From Propionimicrobium sp. PCR01-08-3 (GTDB taxonomy: Bacteria > Actinomycetota > Actinomycetes > Propionibacteriales > Propionibacteriaceae), in the NCBI RefSeq assembly GCF_030286045.1, contig NZ_CP127390.1, forward strand, positions 2,497,482-2,561,481: DNA of 64,000 nucleotides. Reading direction: 5' to 3'. The translations under genes were made by a program, and so were the position numbers. Within the stretch, counting starts at the first letter, position 1; each line of letters opens with the position of its first letter. Positions 27,261 through 36,170 of the stretch are shown here, piece after piece. A model generated the notes under the pieces. It was given only the letters and a program-made list of their open reading frames with translations. It made no database searches and had not been told where the DNA came from.

Positions 27261-29060
27261 TCAGGCTTTCGCGTAGCTCGGATCGCGGCTACCGGCCTCG
27301 GTTCCCGATGGCTTGACGCCGCGCTCGGCGTCCACCAGGATCTGCTCGGCTCCCTCGGCGACGGCAGCATCAGCGTCAGCGGCATTCCCGTTCCCGGTAT
27401 CCCCGACGCCCATCGCAGCACCGGTCTCGGCCAAGCCCGACACCCGGGCTTCCACCCGGTCATCAGGCGCGAGCGTGGTGCGCAGCGGCGTGTTCTTGAT
27501 GAACAACGTCAATGCCAACGCGGCCACGGCGAACGGCACCGCCATCCAGAAGACCTGATTCATCGAATCGGCCATCCCGAACCGCACGGCCTGAGCGATC
27601 TCAGGCGGCAGCGAGCTGAGGGCCGACGAATCGAGCACCGACCCGGCATCGATCGTCTGGCCGGACTGGGCCATCTGCGCCTTCATGTCGTCCGAAAGAT
27701 ACCCGAGGATATTCGGCTGCAGCGACGAGCTCATCACTGTGCCGAGCACCGCGGTGCCCACCGTGGAACCCAGGTTGCGGAAGAACTGGACGGCCGAGGT
27801 GGCGATGCCCATCTCGGAGCGCTTCGCCTGGTTCTGCACGACCAGCGTGTACACCTGCATCGCGAGCCCCAGCCCGAAACCGATCACCACCAGCATCAGC
27901 GACAGCCTGACTTTGGACGAGTCCACGTTCAGGGTGGTCAGGCCCAGATATCCGGCGATCAGGACGAGCAGACCGGTGATCATGAAGCCCTTGTAGCGTC
28001 CGAACTTGGTGATCAGCAGGCCGACGCCGCTCGAGGTCACGATCATGGCGAGACTCAACGGCATCAAGATGATCCCCGAGTTGGTGGCGGACGATCCGAG
28101 CACACCTTGGGCGAAAACCGGCACGTAGATGATGGCACCGAACATCGCAACAGACATCGCGAATGCCGACAACACCGACAGCGTGAAGACGTTCTGCTTG
28201 AACATCCGAAGCGGCAGCAGCGGATTGTCCGCGTGCAGCTCGGCGATCACGAACCCGGCGAGCAGCACCGCACCTGCCGCGTACATGCCGACGATGGTCG
28301 CAGAGTTCCATGCGTAGGTGCCGCCGCCCCAGCTGGTCGCCAGCAGAATGGCCACCAGCGCCGGAACCAGAGTGAGGGTGCCCCACATGTCGAAGTTGGT
28401 CTTGACCCCGTTGTTCGGGATGCGCAGGAACCGGACGATGAAGTAGAGCGCCACCAGCCCGAGCGGAATCGGCAGATAGAACAGCCAGCGCCAGCCGAGA
28501 TGATCGGTGATCGCCCCACCGGCGAGCGGGCCGAGCACCGAGGTCACGCCGAACATAGCGCCCATCAGGCCCTGGTATTTGCCGCGGGATCGCGCCGGGA
28601 TGATGTCACCAATGACGGTCTGCGACAGCGGCTGCAAGGTGCCCATGCCGAGGCCTTGCACGGCCCGGGCGGCGACCAGCCACCAGAAACTCTGAGCTGC
28701 TCCCGACAGGGCGGCCCCGCACATGAAGACGATCAGCCCGGCGATGTAGAAGCCGCGGCGTCCGAACATGTCGGACAGCTTGCCGACGATCGGCACCACG
28801 CAGGCCGATGCCAGCATGGCCGCAGTGGCGACCCACGAGTAGTGCTCCATCCCGCCCAGCTCGGCGATGATCCGGGGCATGGCGGGCCCGACGATGGTCT
28901 GGCTGATCGAGCTGACGAGCATGCCGAGCATCAGACCGATGAAGACATTGCGTGCAGCTGGGCTCAGTTTGAATTGTGGGGTGGACGCCGCCGCTTGTTC
29001 GCGGCGTGCGGCGCGCCTGCTCGCCCGACTCGGCGAGACTGCTGGTGCCTGAGCACTCAC
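27261..29060 (-). CDS. MFS drug exporter, EmrB/QacA (DHA2) family
   Basis: About 599 residues and 14 membrane helices. The DHA2 marker motifs are present: motif A-like GKLSDMFGRRGFYIAG, motif C GVTSVLGPLAGGAITDHLGWRWLF. It exports hydrophobic compounds with protons. I choose GTG 29060 because GGAGG stands 10 nt upstream; the frame continues upstream only through the promoter. A ~90-residue soluble tail ends the protein. The divergent TetR gene and a palindromic operator at the promoter indicate inducible control. Confidence 0.9.
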   Translation of the reverse strand: MSAQAPAVSPSRASRRAARREQAAASTPQFKLSPAARNVFIGLMLGMLVSSISQTIVGPAMPRIIAELGGMEHYSWVATAAMLASACVVPIVGKLSDMFGRRGFYIAGLIVFMCGAALSGAAQSFWWLVAARAVQGLGMGTLQPLSQTVIGDIIPARSRGKYQGLMGAMFGVTSVLGPLAGGAITDHLGWRWLFYLPIPLGLVALYFIVRFLRIPNNGVKTNFDMWGTLTLVPALVAILLATSWGGGTYAWNSATIVGMYAAGAVLLAGFVIAELHADNPLLPLRMFKQNVFTLSVLSAFAMSVAMFGAIIYVPVFAQGVLGSSATNSGIILMPLSLAMIVTSSGVGLLITKFGRYKGFMITGLLVLIAGYLGLTTLNVDSSKVRLSLMLVVIGFGLGLAMQVYTLVVQNQAKRSEMGIATSAVQFFRNLGSTVGTAVLGTVMSSSLQPNILGYLSDDMKAQMAQSGQTIDAGSVLDSSALSSLPPEIAQAVRFGMADSMNQVFWMAVPFAVAALALTLFIKNTPLRTTLAPDDRVEARVSGLAETGAAMGVGDTGNGNAADADAAVAEGAEQILVDAERGVKPSGTEAGSRDPSYAKA

Positions 29061-29120
29061 TGTTGTTTTGCCTCCAAGAACTACAAGAGTCACGGACGTC
29101 CCATCCGCGGCGATGAGACG

Positions 29121-29155
29121 ACTATACTCGTGTTTGCAGTCCATGCAAGATTGCA
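29121..29155 (-). promoter_or_regulatory. Exporter promoter with probable TetR operator
   Basis: On the minus strand TTGCAT (29148-29143), 16 nt, TATAGT (29126-29121) form a good sigma70-type promoter for the exporter. The -35 lies in the palindrome TTGCA-GTCCA-TGCAA (29134-29148), which shares its right arm with a second palindrome TGCAA-GA-TTGCA (29144-29155). Binding here would block RNA polymerase. Confidence 0.65.
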
Positions 29156-29573
29156 GATGATGAAGGCTGGCAATTTGTTTCATCTGGTTGTGACCCACCC
29201 GGACATTGTGCAAATGGCCATGCTCTCATCCACCCAGTCTTTAGCGGATTCCGAAGACCGGTTCCTCCCCGCGACCACACCTGGGCCACCAGGAAGCGGT
29301 ACCGGCGTAACCGGCGAGGCTGGCAAGACAGGCGGCTGGCAAGCGAATTCACCACCTGGCAACCACTGCCAAAGATATGGCAGCAATTCGGCCATGATCT
29401 AAAATCACCCACAGAGGCCGTGCGGATGGGCTCAGCCACGACAAGGACATTTTGGGCTCCTGACGCCATGGCGGACGCAAGTTCGCACTGCACGCGCAGG
29501 ATGCCTCTTGCTGAGCTACCCGCGCGATCTTCAAAGAGGTCGCAACAGATCTCGCAGAGAAAGGTATCCCGAT
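29156..29573. other. Intergenic region between exporter promoter and TetR gene
   Basis: 418 bp of lower GC content. It must contain the TetR gene promoter, but no convincing -35/-10 pair stands out. No supported gene or repeat is seen. Confidence 0.4.
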
Positions 29574-30233
29574 ATGCCCGGCACCCCTGCCGAGGAACCT
29601 GTCGTCTGGTCGCCGAACGAGGCCGGTGACGAATCGACGTGCGGCCTGCGCGAACAAAAGAAGCGCCAGACCAGGCGCGATCTGCATCACGCCGCACTGG
29701 TTCTCGTCCAAAAAGAGGGTTTGGACGCGGCGACCGTCGACCGCATTGCGGCCGCGGCAGGTGTCTCACCGAGGACCTTTTTCAACTACTTTCCCACCAA
29801 GGAAGCCGCCATCTTGGGGCTGCCGCCGAACGTGGGTGAGCGCATGAAGGCCCAACTGGAAGCCCGGCCCGCCGACGAGGACCCCTGGGAGTCGATCACG
29901 CTCATCGCGCGCGGGCTGTTCAGCCGGCAATTGGACGACTACCAGCTCCGCCAGGAGATCATCAACCGCTACCCGCAGCTCGTGCACAGCGTGCGAACCG
30001 TCACTCAGGATGCCAGGGCCACCGTGCGTGTCGTGCTCGCCGATCAACTGCGGGCCCAGGGGATGGACGCCGATGAGGCCGCACGCCGCGGCATCGTCTA
30101 TGCCGACCTGGCGATGACGTTCCTCACCTCGGCCATCCGCATCACCCAACTCGGCAGCACGAATTTGGACGATGCTTTCGCCGAGGTCCAGCAGATCGTC
30201 CGCGGCCTGGATCTCGGGGGCCCGGCCGAGTAG
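29574..30233 (+). CDS. TetR-family transcriptional regulator
   Basis: 219 residues. The N-terminal HTH (RQTRRDLHHAALVLVQKEGL, then DAATVDRIAAAAGVSPRTFFNYFPTKEAAILG) is canonical; the C-terminal ligand domain is diverse as usual. ATG 29574 gives an N-terminal extension of about 25 residues; a later start is possible. It is divergent from the DHA2 exporter and is the likely repressor acting at 29121-29155. Confidence 0.88.
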   Translation: MPGTPAEEPVVWSPNEAGDESTCGLREQKKRQTRRDLHHAALVLVQKEGLDAATVDRIAAAAGVSPRTFFNYFPTKEAAILGLPPNVGERMKAQLEARPADEDPWESITLIARGLFSRQLDDYQLRQEIINRYPQLVHSVRTVTQDARATVRVVLADQLRAQGMDADEAARRGIVYADLAMTFLTSAIRITQLGSTNLDDAFAEVQQIVRGLDLGGPAE

Positions 30234-30361
30234 CCGCCCGAGTCTTGGAGCCCTCAGGCCCCGGCCGAGGGATCGACGCGACAAACGATGACTGGATCGA
30301 ATGGACGGGAAGCCCCCCGACTTGACCGAGGGATCATTCCGGCCGAGGGAGCGACGAGTAG

Positions 30362-31240
30362 TCACCCCAACGTGGCCGACGGATCGACGGGGATGATGTC
30401 GCGCGCCTCGGTTTCCCTGTTCGGCACCGTGGTGGGTGATTCGAGATGCACTGCACCCGAGGGCAGCAGACCCGCCCCGCCGAACTCCGCCATCACCCGC
30501 AACTGGGCGATGACGTCCTCGCCGACGTGCGCGGCAGGCAGCGAGCGCCAGAACGAGAAGCCACCGACCTCAAGCAAGCGTTCGCGATCGAAGAGCACGC
30601 AGCCGCCGACCCATGCCACCTTGTACAGCTGCCATCCCCCGCGCGGAATCTCCAGGCCGGCCGCGAGATGCGCGAGGTTGGCGGCATTGTGCAGCCGCCA
30701 GCGCTCCCAGGCCGGACTGTCCTCGGTGACCAGCTCGGGCCCGCCCTCCCACAGCTCGAAGCTCCGGCACTCGTCCGGGCGGCGATCGTCCAGGTAGGAG
30801 AGGCCCTGCACGGCCGACCCGACGAAACCGCAGTCGGCTTCGTCCATCGCGGTCATCAACCGGACGAGCAGCCCGGGCTCGCACCACACATCGTCGTCCA
30901 GGAACAACACCCGGGGCGCGGTGGCCAGCCTGAGCAGAAAATCGCGTTGCTGGGCCATGCCCTGGCGCGGCAGATTTCGTTCCAGCCGGACGTCGCGGCC
31001 CTGGGCTTCCAAGAGGCGGACCATCGTTTCGACGGCAGGGTGCTCCCACACCGGTTGCTCGCTCTGATCGGCGACGATCACGCCGAAGTTCGCGTCCATT
31101 TGTGCCGCCAGGCCGCTGAGGGTGACGGCCAGCTCGGCGGCCCGCTGGTAGCTGGGGATCAGCACCTGCAATTCCTGCTGTGTGTCGGGAACCTCCGGCG
31201 CGACGGGCAGCCCCCACTGCCCCGACCATCGTCCGGCCAT
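30362..31240 (-). CDS. Glycosyltransferase family 2
   Basis: 292 residues. A GT-A fold with LQVLIPSYQRAAELAVTLSG, the metal-binding VLFLDDDVW (DxD) and VGGCVLFDRERLLEVGGF. It would transfer a sugar from a nucleotide donor to a surface glycan. The ATG overlaps the end of the HldE gene (GTGATG) and has GGAGG in front; it is the last gene of the minus-strand heptose operon. The acceptor and sugar are unknown. Confidence 0.85.
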   Translation of the reverse strand: MAGRWSGQWGLPVAPEVPDTQQELQVLIPSYQRAAELAVTLSGLAAQMDANFGVIVADQSEQPVWEHPAVETMVRLLEAQGRDVRLERNLPRQGMAQQRDFLLRLATAPRVLFLDDDVWCEPGLLVRLMTAMDEADCGFVGSAVQGLSYLDDRRPDECRSFELWEGGPELVTEDSPAWERWRLHNAANLAHLAAGLEIPRGGWQLYKVAWVGGCVLFDRERLLEVGGFSFWRSLPAAHVGEDVIAQLRVMAEFGGAGLLPSGAVHLESPTTVPNRETEARDIIPVDPSATLG

Positions 31241-32838
31241 CACTGTCCTCCTTGCTCGGCCAGGTGCGCAGGCACCAGCGCCGTCTGCGAACCGCGGATG
31301 CGCTCGACGACCTCGGTGGTCGAATGATCGGGCACATAGTCGAGGATCAGCACCGTCCCGCCATAGGCTTCGACCGCCGGCCTTTCGGCCAGGGTCTCGG
31401 CACTGTGGTCGCCGCCCTTCGCATACACGTCCGGACGCAGCCGCTGCACCACCTCGACCGCGGTATCGGACGCGAAGATGGTCACATGATCGACTCCGCC
31501 GAGCGCCGCCAGCACCGCCGCCCGGTCGGCTGCCGGGTTGATCGGCCTGCCGGGCCCCTTGAGCCGCCGCGCGGAGGCATCGTCGTTGATCGCGACGATC
31601 AGCACATCGCCCAGCTGGCGGGCCTGCTCCAGCAGTCTGGTGTGCCCGCGATGCAGCACGTCGAAGCAGCCGTTGGTCAGCACGATCCGCTTGCCCTCGG
31701 CCCGGTATTGCCGGACGCGGTGCTCCAGCAGGTCGAGGTCGACCACCTCACAGGCCAGCCCGCTGAGATACGCCTCGAGATCGGCCGTCGAGCAGACGGC
31801 GGTGCCCGGGCAGTGCACGGCGACATCGGCCGCCGATTGGGCGAGGTTGAGCGCGGCCGCTGCCGGCAGACCGGCTGCCAGCCCGACGCCCAGCGCGGCA
31901 ACGAAAGTGTCGCCCGCACCCGAAGCCTGCTTCTCGGTCACCGGACGCGCCCAGGTGCGGTGCTCGTCGTCGAGCGGGAAACCGGGTCCCGGCAGGGCGA
32001 CGGTGCCGTCGGCGTCCATCGTCACCACGACACACCCGGCCCCGGATGCGGCGAGCAAGTGCTCGCGGTGATCGTGCATGAATCCGGCGCGCCCATCTGA
32101 TCGTCCGGCCGCCAACGGGACGCCGCCCGATTGCCCGGCGTCCAGCATCCGGCGGGCCTCCTGCTCGTTGGGGGTGACCAGATCGGGATGCAGATCATGC
32201 CAGCGCTCGGGTTCGTGCGCGTCCACGATTACCAGCGGACCACGCCTGCTTGCGCTGTCTGCACTGTCTGCGCCGCCGGGCTGCAGGGTTTCGGTCAGTG
32301 CCTCCCGCACCGCGCCGTCGAGCACCCCAATGCCGTAGTCGCAGATGATCACAGCATCGATGTCGTCCAGTGCCGCTTCGATCCGGCCCGCGAGGGCCTG
32401 CCGGGCGGCCGGCGGCGGAGCATCGGCGATCGAGTCGACCCGGACGATGATCTGGTCACCGGCCAGCACGCGGCTCTTGGTGGTCGTCGTGGCGCCTTCG
32501 GCATCGATCAGATTCTCGCAGTCGATCCCTCCGGCACTCAACAACTCGCGCAGCCGGACGCCCTCCCGGTCGTCGCCGACGATCCCCCAAAAGCTGACCC
32601 GGGCGCCCAACCGGGCGGCGTTCAGGGCGGTGTTCGCGGCCCCGCCGGGCGCTGCCCGCTGATCGTCCAGTTCGACGACCGGCGCGGGTGCCTCCCGGCA
32701 GAGCCGCCGGGTGCTGCCGTGCCACCAGCCGTCCAACAGCGCGTCGCCCAGCACCGCGATGCGCGGACTCGCGGCGGCCAGCAGGCCCGGGGTGTCGGGA
32801 CCGGGGGCGGCCAGCCGGCTGAGCGGTGCCGCGGTCAT
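31240..32838 (-). CDS. hldE: Bifunctional heptose 7-phosphate kinase / heptose 1-phosphate adenylyltransferase (copy 1)
   Basis: 532 residues. Residues 1-370 are a PfkB/ribokinase-type kinase (GDALLDGWWHG, GGAANTALNAARLG, KQASGAGDTFVAALG with the catalytic Asp). Residues 385-532 are a nucleotidyltransferase with VLTNGCFDVLHRGHTRLLE (HxGH) and DVYAKGGDHS. HldE phosphorylates D-glycero-D-manno-heptose 7-P at C1 and, after GmhB action, attaches AMP. About 55 residues longer than Gram-negative HldE because of loops near residues 215-250 and 275-300. It overlaps the ALDH stop by ATGA. Confidence 0.9.
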   Translation of the reverse strand: MTAAPLSRLAAPGPDTPGLLAAASPRIAVLGDALLDGWWHGSTRRLCREAPAPVVELDDQRAAPGGAANTALNAARLGARVSFWGIVGDDREGVRLRELLSAGGIDCENLIDAEGATTTTKSRVLAGDQIIVRVDSIADAPPPAARQALAGRIEAALDDIDAVIICDYGIGVLDGAVREALTETLQPGGADSADSASRRGPLVIVDAHEPERWHDLHPDLVTPNEQEARRMLDAGQSGGVPLAAGRSDGRAGFMHDHREHLLAASGAGCVVVTMDADGTVALPGPGFPLDDEHRTWARPVTEKQASGAGDTFVAALGVGLAAGLPAAAALNLAQSAADVAVHCPGTAVCSTADLEAYLSGLACEVVDLDLLEHRVRQYRAEGKRIVLTNGCFDVLHRGHTRLLEQARQLGDVLIVAINDDASARRLKGPGRPINPAADRAAVLAALGGVDHVTIFASDTAVEVVQRLRPDVYAKGGDHSAETLAERPAVEAYGGTVLILDYVPDHSTTEVVERIRGSQTALVPAHLAEQGGQ

Positions 32839-34208
32839 GCGTTCTCACCGCCTTGCTCGATATGGACGACCTTCAGCTGGGTGAACTCGTCGAGCAGGCC
32901 GGGCCCGTAGCCGGCTCCGGCACCACTGTCCTTGCGGGGATGCGCCGATCCGCCGGGGGCGCCGCCGAAGACGGCGTTCACCTTCACGGTGCCCGCCGGG
33001 AGCTCGACGGCGGCCCGCTGGGCGTGGGCGAGATTGTGGGTCAACACGGTCGCCGCCAGACCGTAGCGTCCGGACGCCGCCTGGGCCAGGGCCTCGTCGA
33101 AGCTGTTCACGGTCATCACCGGCGCGACCGGGCCGAAGGTCTCTTCGCGCATCACTTCCATCTCGGCGGTGCAGCCGGCCAGCACAGTCGCCGGATAGTG
33201 CGCACCCGGCCCCTCGGGCAGCATGCCGCCGGCCAGCAGTTCGGCCCCGGCCGCGTTCGCTTCGTCCACCTGACGGGCCACGATCTCGCGCAGCCGCCGG
33301 TCGACCAGCGGGGCGACCGAGTGCTCGGCATTGCGCTGCCGGGCGCGGGCCGCCAGTTCGGAGCAGAATCGGGCGGCGATCTGGCGGTGCACGTAGATCC
33401 GTTCGACCGAGGTGCAGATCTGGCCGCTGTTCGCGAACGCGCCGACGGCCGCCTGCTCGGCAGCCCAGGCCGGATCGACATCGGCGTCCACAATCAGCGG
33501 ATCCTTGCCGCCGTTCTCCCGGATCACCTTGGCGCCGGTGGCCGCCGCTTGGCGAGCGATGGCCTGGCCGGTCGCGGTCGAACCGACGTGCGCGACGACA
33601 TCGGCGCCCGAGACCAGCGCCTCGCCGGTCATGGGGCCACCGTCGAGGGTGGTGAGAACGCCTATCGGGAAAACCGGTCCGAGAGCCTCGCCGAGCAGCC
33701 GTCCGAGATGCGGGCACCGTTCGCTGGGCTTGTGGATGACGACATTTCCGGTGGCCAGCGCGGCCCCGATCAGTCCGGCCGCGACAGCGACCGGGTCGTT
33801 CCACGGGGTGAGGACGACCGCCACCCCGAACGGTTCGTGGACGCTGTAGTCAATGGCTCCGAACTGGCCACACAGCTGTTCGCCGCGGTGCAACGGCCCC
33901 AGCTGGGCGTACTGGCGCAGCGTCGCCGCGCCCGCCGCTACACCGGCGGCGGCTTCGTCGAACGGCCGGCCGGTCTCCCGCTCGTTCATCCGGGCCAGCT
34001 CGGCGGTGTCGGCTTCGAGTGCGTCGGCGGCGGCCTCCAGCAGCTCGCCGCGGACGGCCGGTGCCATGCGGTGCCAATCCGGGTAGGCCCGGCGCGCCTG
34101 CGCCAGAGCCTCGTCGACTGCTTGGGGTGAGGTGGAAAGCACGGTACCGACCTCGGAGCCATCACGCGGATCGACGATAACGATGGATTGATCGGTTCGG
34201 GCAGTCAT
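32835..34208 (-). CDS. Aldehyde dehydrogenase family protein
   Basis: 457 residues. Active-site residues are present: Asn in VLTPWNDPVA, Lys in VIHKPSERCPH, Glu in IRENGGKDPL and the catalytic Cys in NSGQICTSVERIYVH; the late EETFGPVAPV is also conserved. It oxidises an aldehyde with NAD(P)+. ATG 34208 has GGAGGAG upstream. It sits inside a heptose operon, where an oxidised sugar or acceptor is conceivable, but the substrate cannot be told from sequence. Confidence 0.87.
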   Translation of the reverse strand: MTARTDQSIVIVDPRDGSEVGTVLSTSPQAVDEALAQARRAYPDWHRMAPAVRGELLEAAADALEADTAELARMNERETGRPFDEAAAGVAAGAATLRQYAQLGPLHRGEQLCGQFGAIDYSVHEPFGVAVVLTPWNDPVAVAAGLIGAALATGNVVIHKPSERCPHLGRLLGEALGPVFPIGVLTTLDGGPMTGEALVSGADVVAHVGSTATGQAIARQAAATGAKVIRENGGKDPLIVDADVDPAWAAEQAAVGAFANSGQICTSVERIYVHRQIAARFCSELAARARQRNAEHSVAPLVDRRLREIVARQVDEANAAGAELLAGGMLPEGPGAHYPATVLAGCTAEMEVMREETFGPVAPVMTVNSFDEALAQAASGRYGLAATVLTHNLAHAQRAAVELPAGTVKVNAVFGGAPGGSAHPRKDSGAGAGYGPGLLDEFTQLKVVHIEQGGENA

Positions 34209-34273
34209 AACAATCTCCTCCGTCTTGCTTGGTTCTGCTGTGTCGGTGAGCCTTGGGGTGTTGGGTGGTGACC

Positions 34274-35470
34274 ATGACGAACGTTCGAGAAGCGGTCGGG
34301 CCCCTCGGTCCGGTATTCGAAGATGTGCATCGCATCGCCGTGCTGCGCGGCGGCGGGCTGGGCGATCTGCTGTTCGCGCTGCCCGCAATGGAGGCACTCG
34401 CCGATGCCTACCCCGGCGCCGAGATCACCCTGCTGGGTACCCCGCTGCATCGGGAACTGTTCGAGGGGCGGCCGGGTCCGGTGCACGATGTCGAGGTGTT
34501 GCCCTTTGCGCAAGGCGTGCGGGACGGCCAGGTGGACGATGACGCCGTGGACGCCTTCTTCACCCGGATGCGAGCCCGCGAGTTCGATCTCGCGGTGCAG
34601 GTGCATGGCGGCGGACGCTTCTCGAATCCGTTCCTGCTGAATCTCGGCGCCCGGCACACCGTGGGCACCCGCACCGACGACGCGGCGCCGCTGGAACGCA
34701 ACCTGCCCTACCTCTACTACCAGCACGAGGTGCTGCGGGCGCTCGAGGTGGTGGGGCTGGCCGGTGCCACCACGGCGGGACTGACACCACGCATCCAGGT
34801 GATGGACGCGGACCGCGCCGCCGCCGCGGACGCGCTCACCGGCACCTCGCCTAACCGGCCGCGCCTGGTGCTGCATCCGGGTGCCACCGACGCCCGCCGC
34901 CGCTGGGCGTCCGAACGTTTCGCGCAGGTTGCCCGCTGGGCCGCCGAGGACGGTTTCGATGTCGACGTGATCGGTGATGCCTCCGAGCAGGAACTTGCCC
35001 GGCAAGTGGTGGCCGAGGCGACCGTGACCCAGGCGTCCGCCGAACCGCCGGCCGCCGGAGCGGGCACGATTCGTTCGCTGGCCGGACGGCTCAGCATCGG
35101 CGGCTTGGTGGGGTTGCTCGAGGCCGCCGATGTGATGGTGGGCAACGATTCGGGCCCCCGGCATCTGGCGCAGGCGGTCGGCACCGCGACGGTCGGCATC
35201 TACTGGGTGGGCAATGTGATCAACGCGGCCCCGCTCGGCCGGTGCCGGCACCGGATGCACATCGGCTGGGTGACCCACTGCCCGGTCTGCGGCGCCGACG
35301 TCACCCAGGTGGGCTGGACGGCCGAGAAATGCGACCACACCTTCCCGCTCAATGACGCCGTCGAGCCGCGTGATGTCTACGCCGATGTCCGCGCGCTGGC
35401 CGGCGCACCGGGTGAGACCGCCGCAGCGGGTGAGCAGGCCGATCACGGCCAGGATTCCTCCTGTTCGTGA
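34274..35470 (+). CDS. GT9 (heptosyltransferase-like) glycosyltransferase, copy 1
   Basis: 398 residues. The GT9 fold is shown by IAVLRGGGLGDLLFALPAME, LVLHPGATDARRRWASERFA and VGNDSGPRHLAQAVGTATVGIYWVG. The C-terminus carries a THCPVCG...KCDH cluster of three Cys and His that may bind zinc, known in an actinobacterial branch of GT9. It would transfer heptose from ADP-heptose. It is on the plus strand between two minus-strand operon blocks, and its end overlaps the 3' end of the SDR gene by 28 bp. ATG 34274 is chosen over a GTG/ATG seven codons upstream. Confidence 0.85.
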   Translation: MTNVREAVGPLGPVFEDVHRIAVLRGGGLGDLLFALPAMEALADAYPGAEITLLGTPLHRELFEGRPGPVHDVEVLPFAQGVRDGQVDDDAVDAFFTRMRAREFDLAVQVHGGGRFSNPFLLNLGARHTVGTRTDDAAPLERNLPYLYYQHEVLRALEVVGLAGATTAGLTPRIQVMDADRAAAADALTGTSPNRPRLVLHPGATDARRRWASERFAQVARWAAEDGFDVDVIGDASEQELARQVVAEATVTQASAEPPAAGAGTIRSLAGRLSIGGLVGLLEAADVMVGNDSGPRHLAQAVGTATVGIYWVGNVINAAPLGRCRHRMHIGWVTHCPVCGADVTQVGWTAEKCDHTFPLNDAVEPRDVYADVRALAGAPGETAAAGEQADHGQDSSCS

Positions 35471-36162
35471 CAGATCACCAGCTCCCGCACGGCGCAACCG
35501 GCCGGCTGGTCGAGCGCGAACAGCACCGCCCGGGCGACATTGGCGGGGTCGTTCAGCGTCGAATTGTCGGCCGGACGATACTGCTCGGTGCGGCCGTCGA
35601 AGAAGTGGGTGTCCATGCCGCCGGGAATCAGGGTGGTGACCCCGATCTCGCCGCGGGTTTCGGCGATGAGTGACCGGGAGAATCCCAGCACCCCGAATTT
35701 GGACGCGCAGTAGGCGGTGGCGTCGCTGACCGCGCTCAGCGCCAGTGTGGACGCCACGGTCACCACATGACCATGCGATTTCTGTAGGTGCGGCAAGGCC
35801 GCCCGGACGACCCGGACGGTGCCCAGCAGGTTCACGTTGATCACGTTCTCCCACTTCTCGGCGGGGATCTCGTCCAGTCGTCCGCAAGCGTCGGTGCCGG
35901 CCGCGGTGACCACTGCGTCCAGGCCACCGAGTTTGTCGACCGCGGCGGCCACGCCCTGCTCGACGGCCTGCCGGTCGGCAACGTCGACGCGGTAGAAGAC
36001 CGCCGACACCAGGCTGGGCGGTTCCAGGTCGAAGACGATGGGTGTGCCGCCGGCGTCGGCCACGGCGTGCGCGAGCGCGGCACCCAAACCGGACGATCCT
36101 CCGGTGATCAGGACGCGGCCGGGGCCTGAGGTGCCGTTGCCGGTATCGGTTGTGACAGTCAT
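35443..36162 (-). CDS. Short-chain dehydrogenase/reductase
   Basis: 239 residues. The classical SDR fold has GGSSGLGAALAHAVADAGG (TGxxxGxG type), NVNLLGTVRV, catalytic Ser in VASTLALSA and Y-C-A-S-K (YxxxK). It is a short, classical SDR and not an extended-type HldD epimerase. AGGAGG precedes ATG 36162, which lies 8 nt after the second hldE gene. It may reduce or oxidise a sugar or acceptor of the pathway. Confidence 0.87.
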   Translation of the reverse strand: MTVTTDTGNGTSGPGRVLITGGSSGLGAALAHAVADAGGTPIVFDLEPPSLVSAVFYRVDVADRQAVEQGVAAAVDKLGGLDAVVTAAGTDACGRLDEIPAEKWENVINVNLLGTVRVVRAALPHLQKSHGHVVTVASTLALSAVSDATAYCASKFGVLGFSRSLIAETRGEIGVTTLIPGGMDTHFFDGRTEQYRPADNSTLNDPANVARAVLFALDQPAGCAVRELVICHEQEESWP

Positions 36163-36170
36163 GATTCCTC

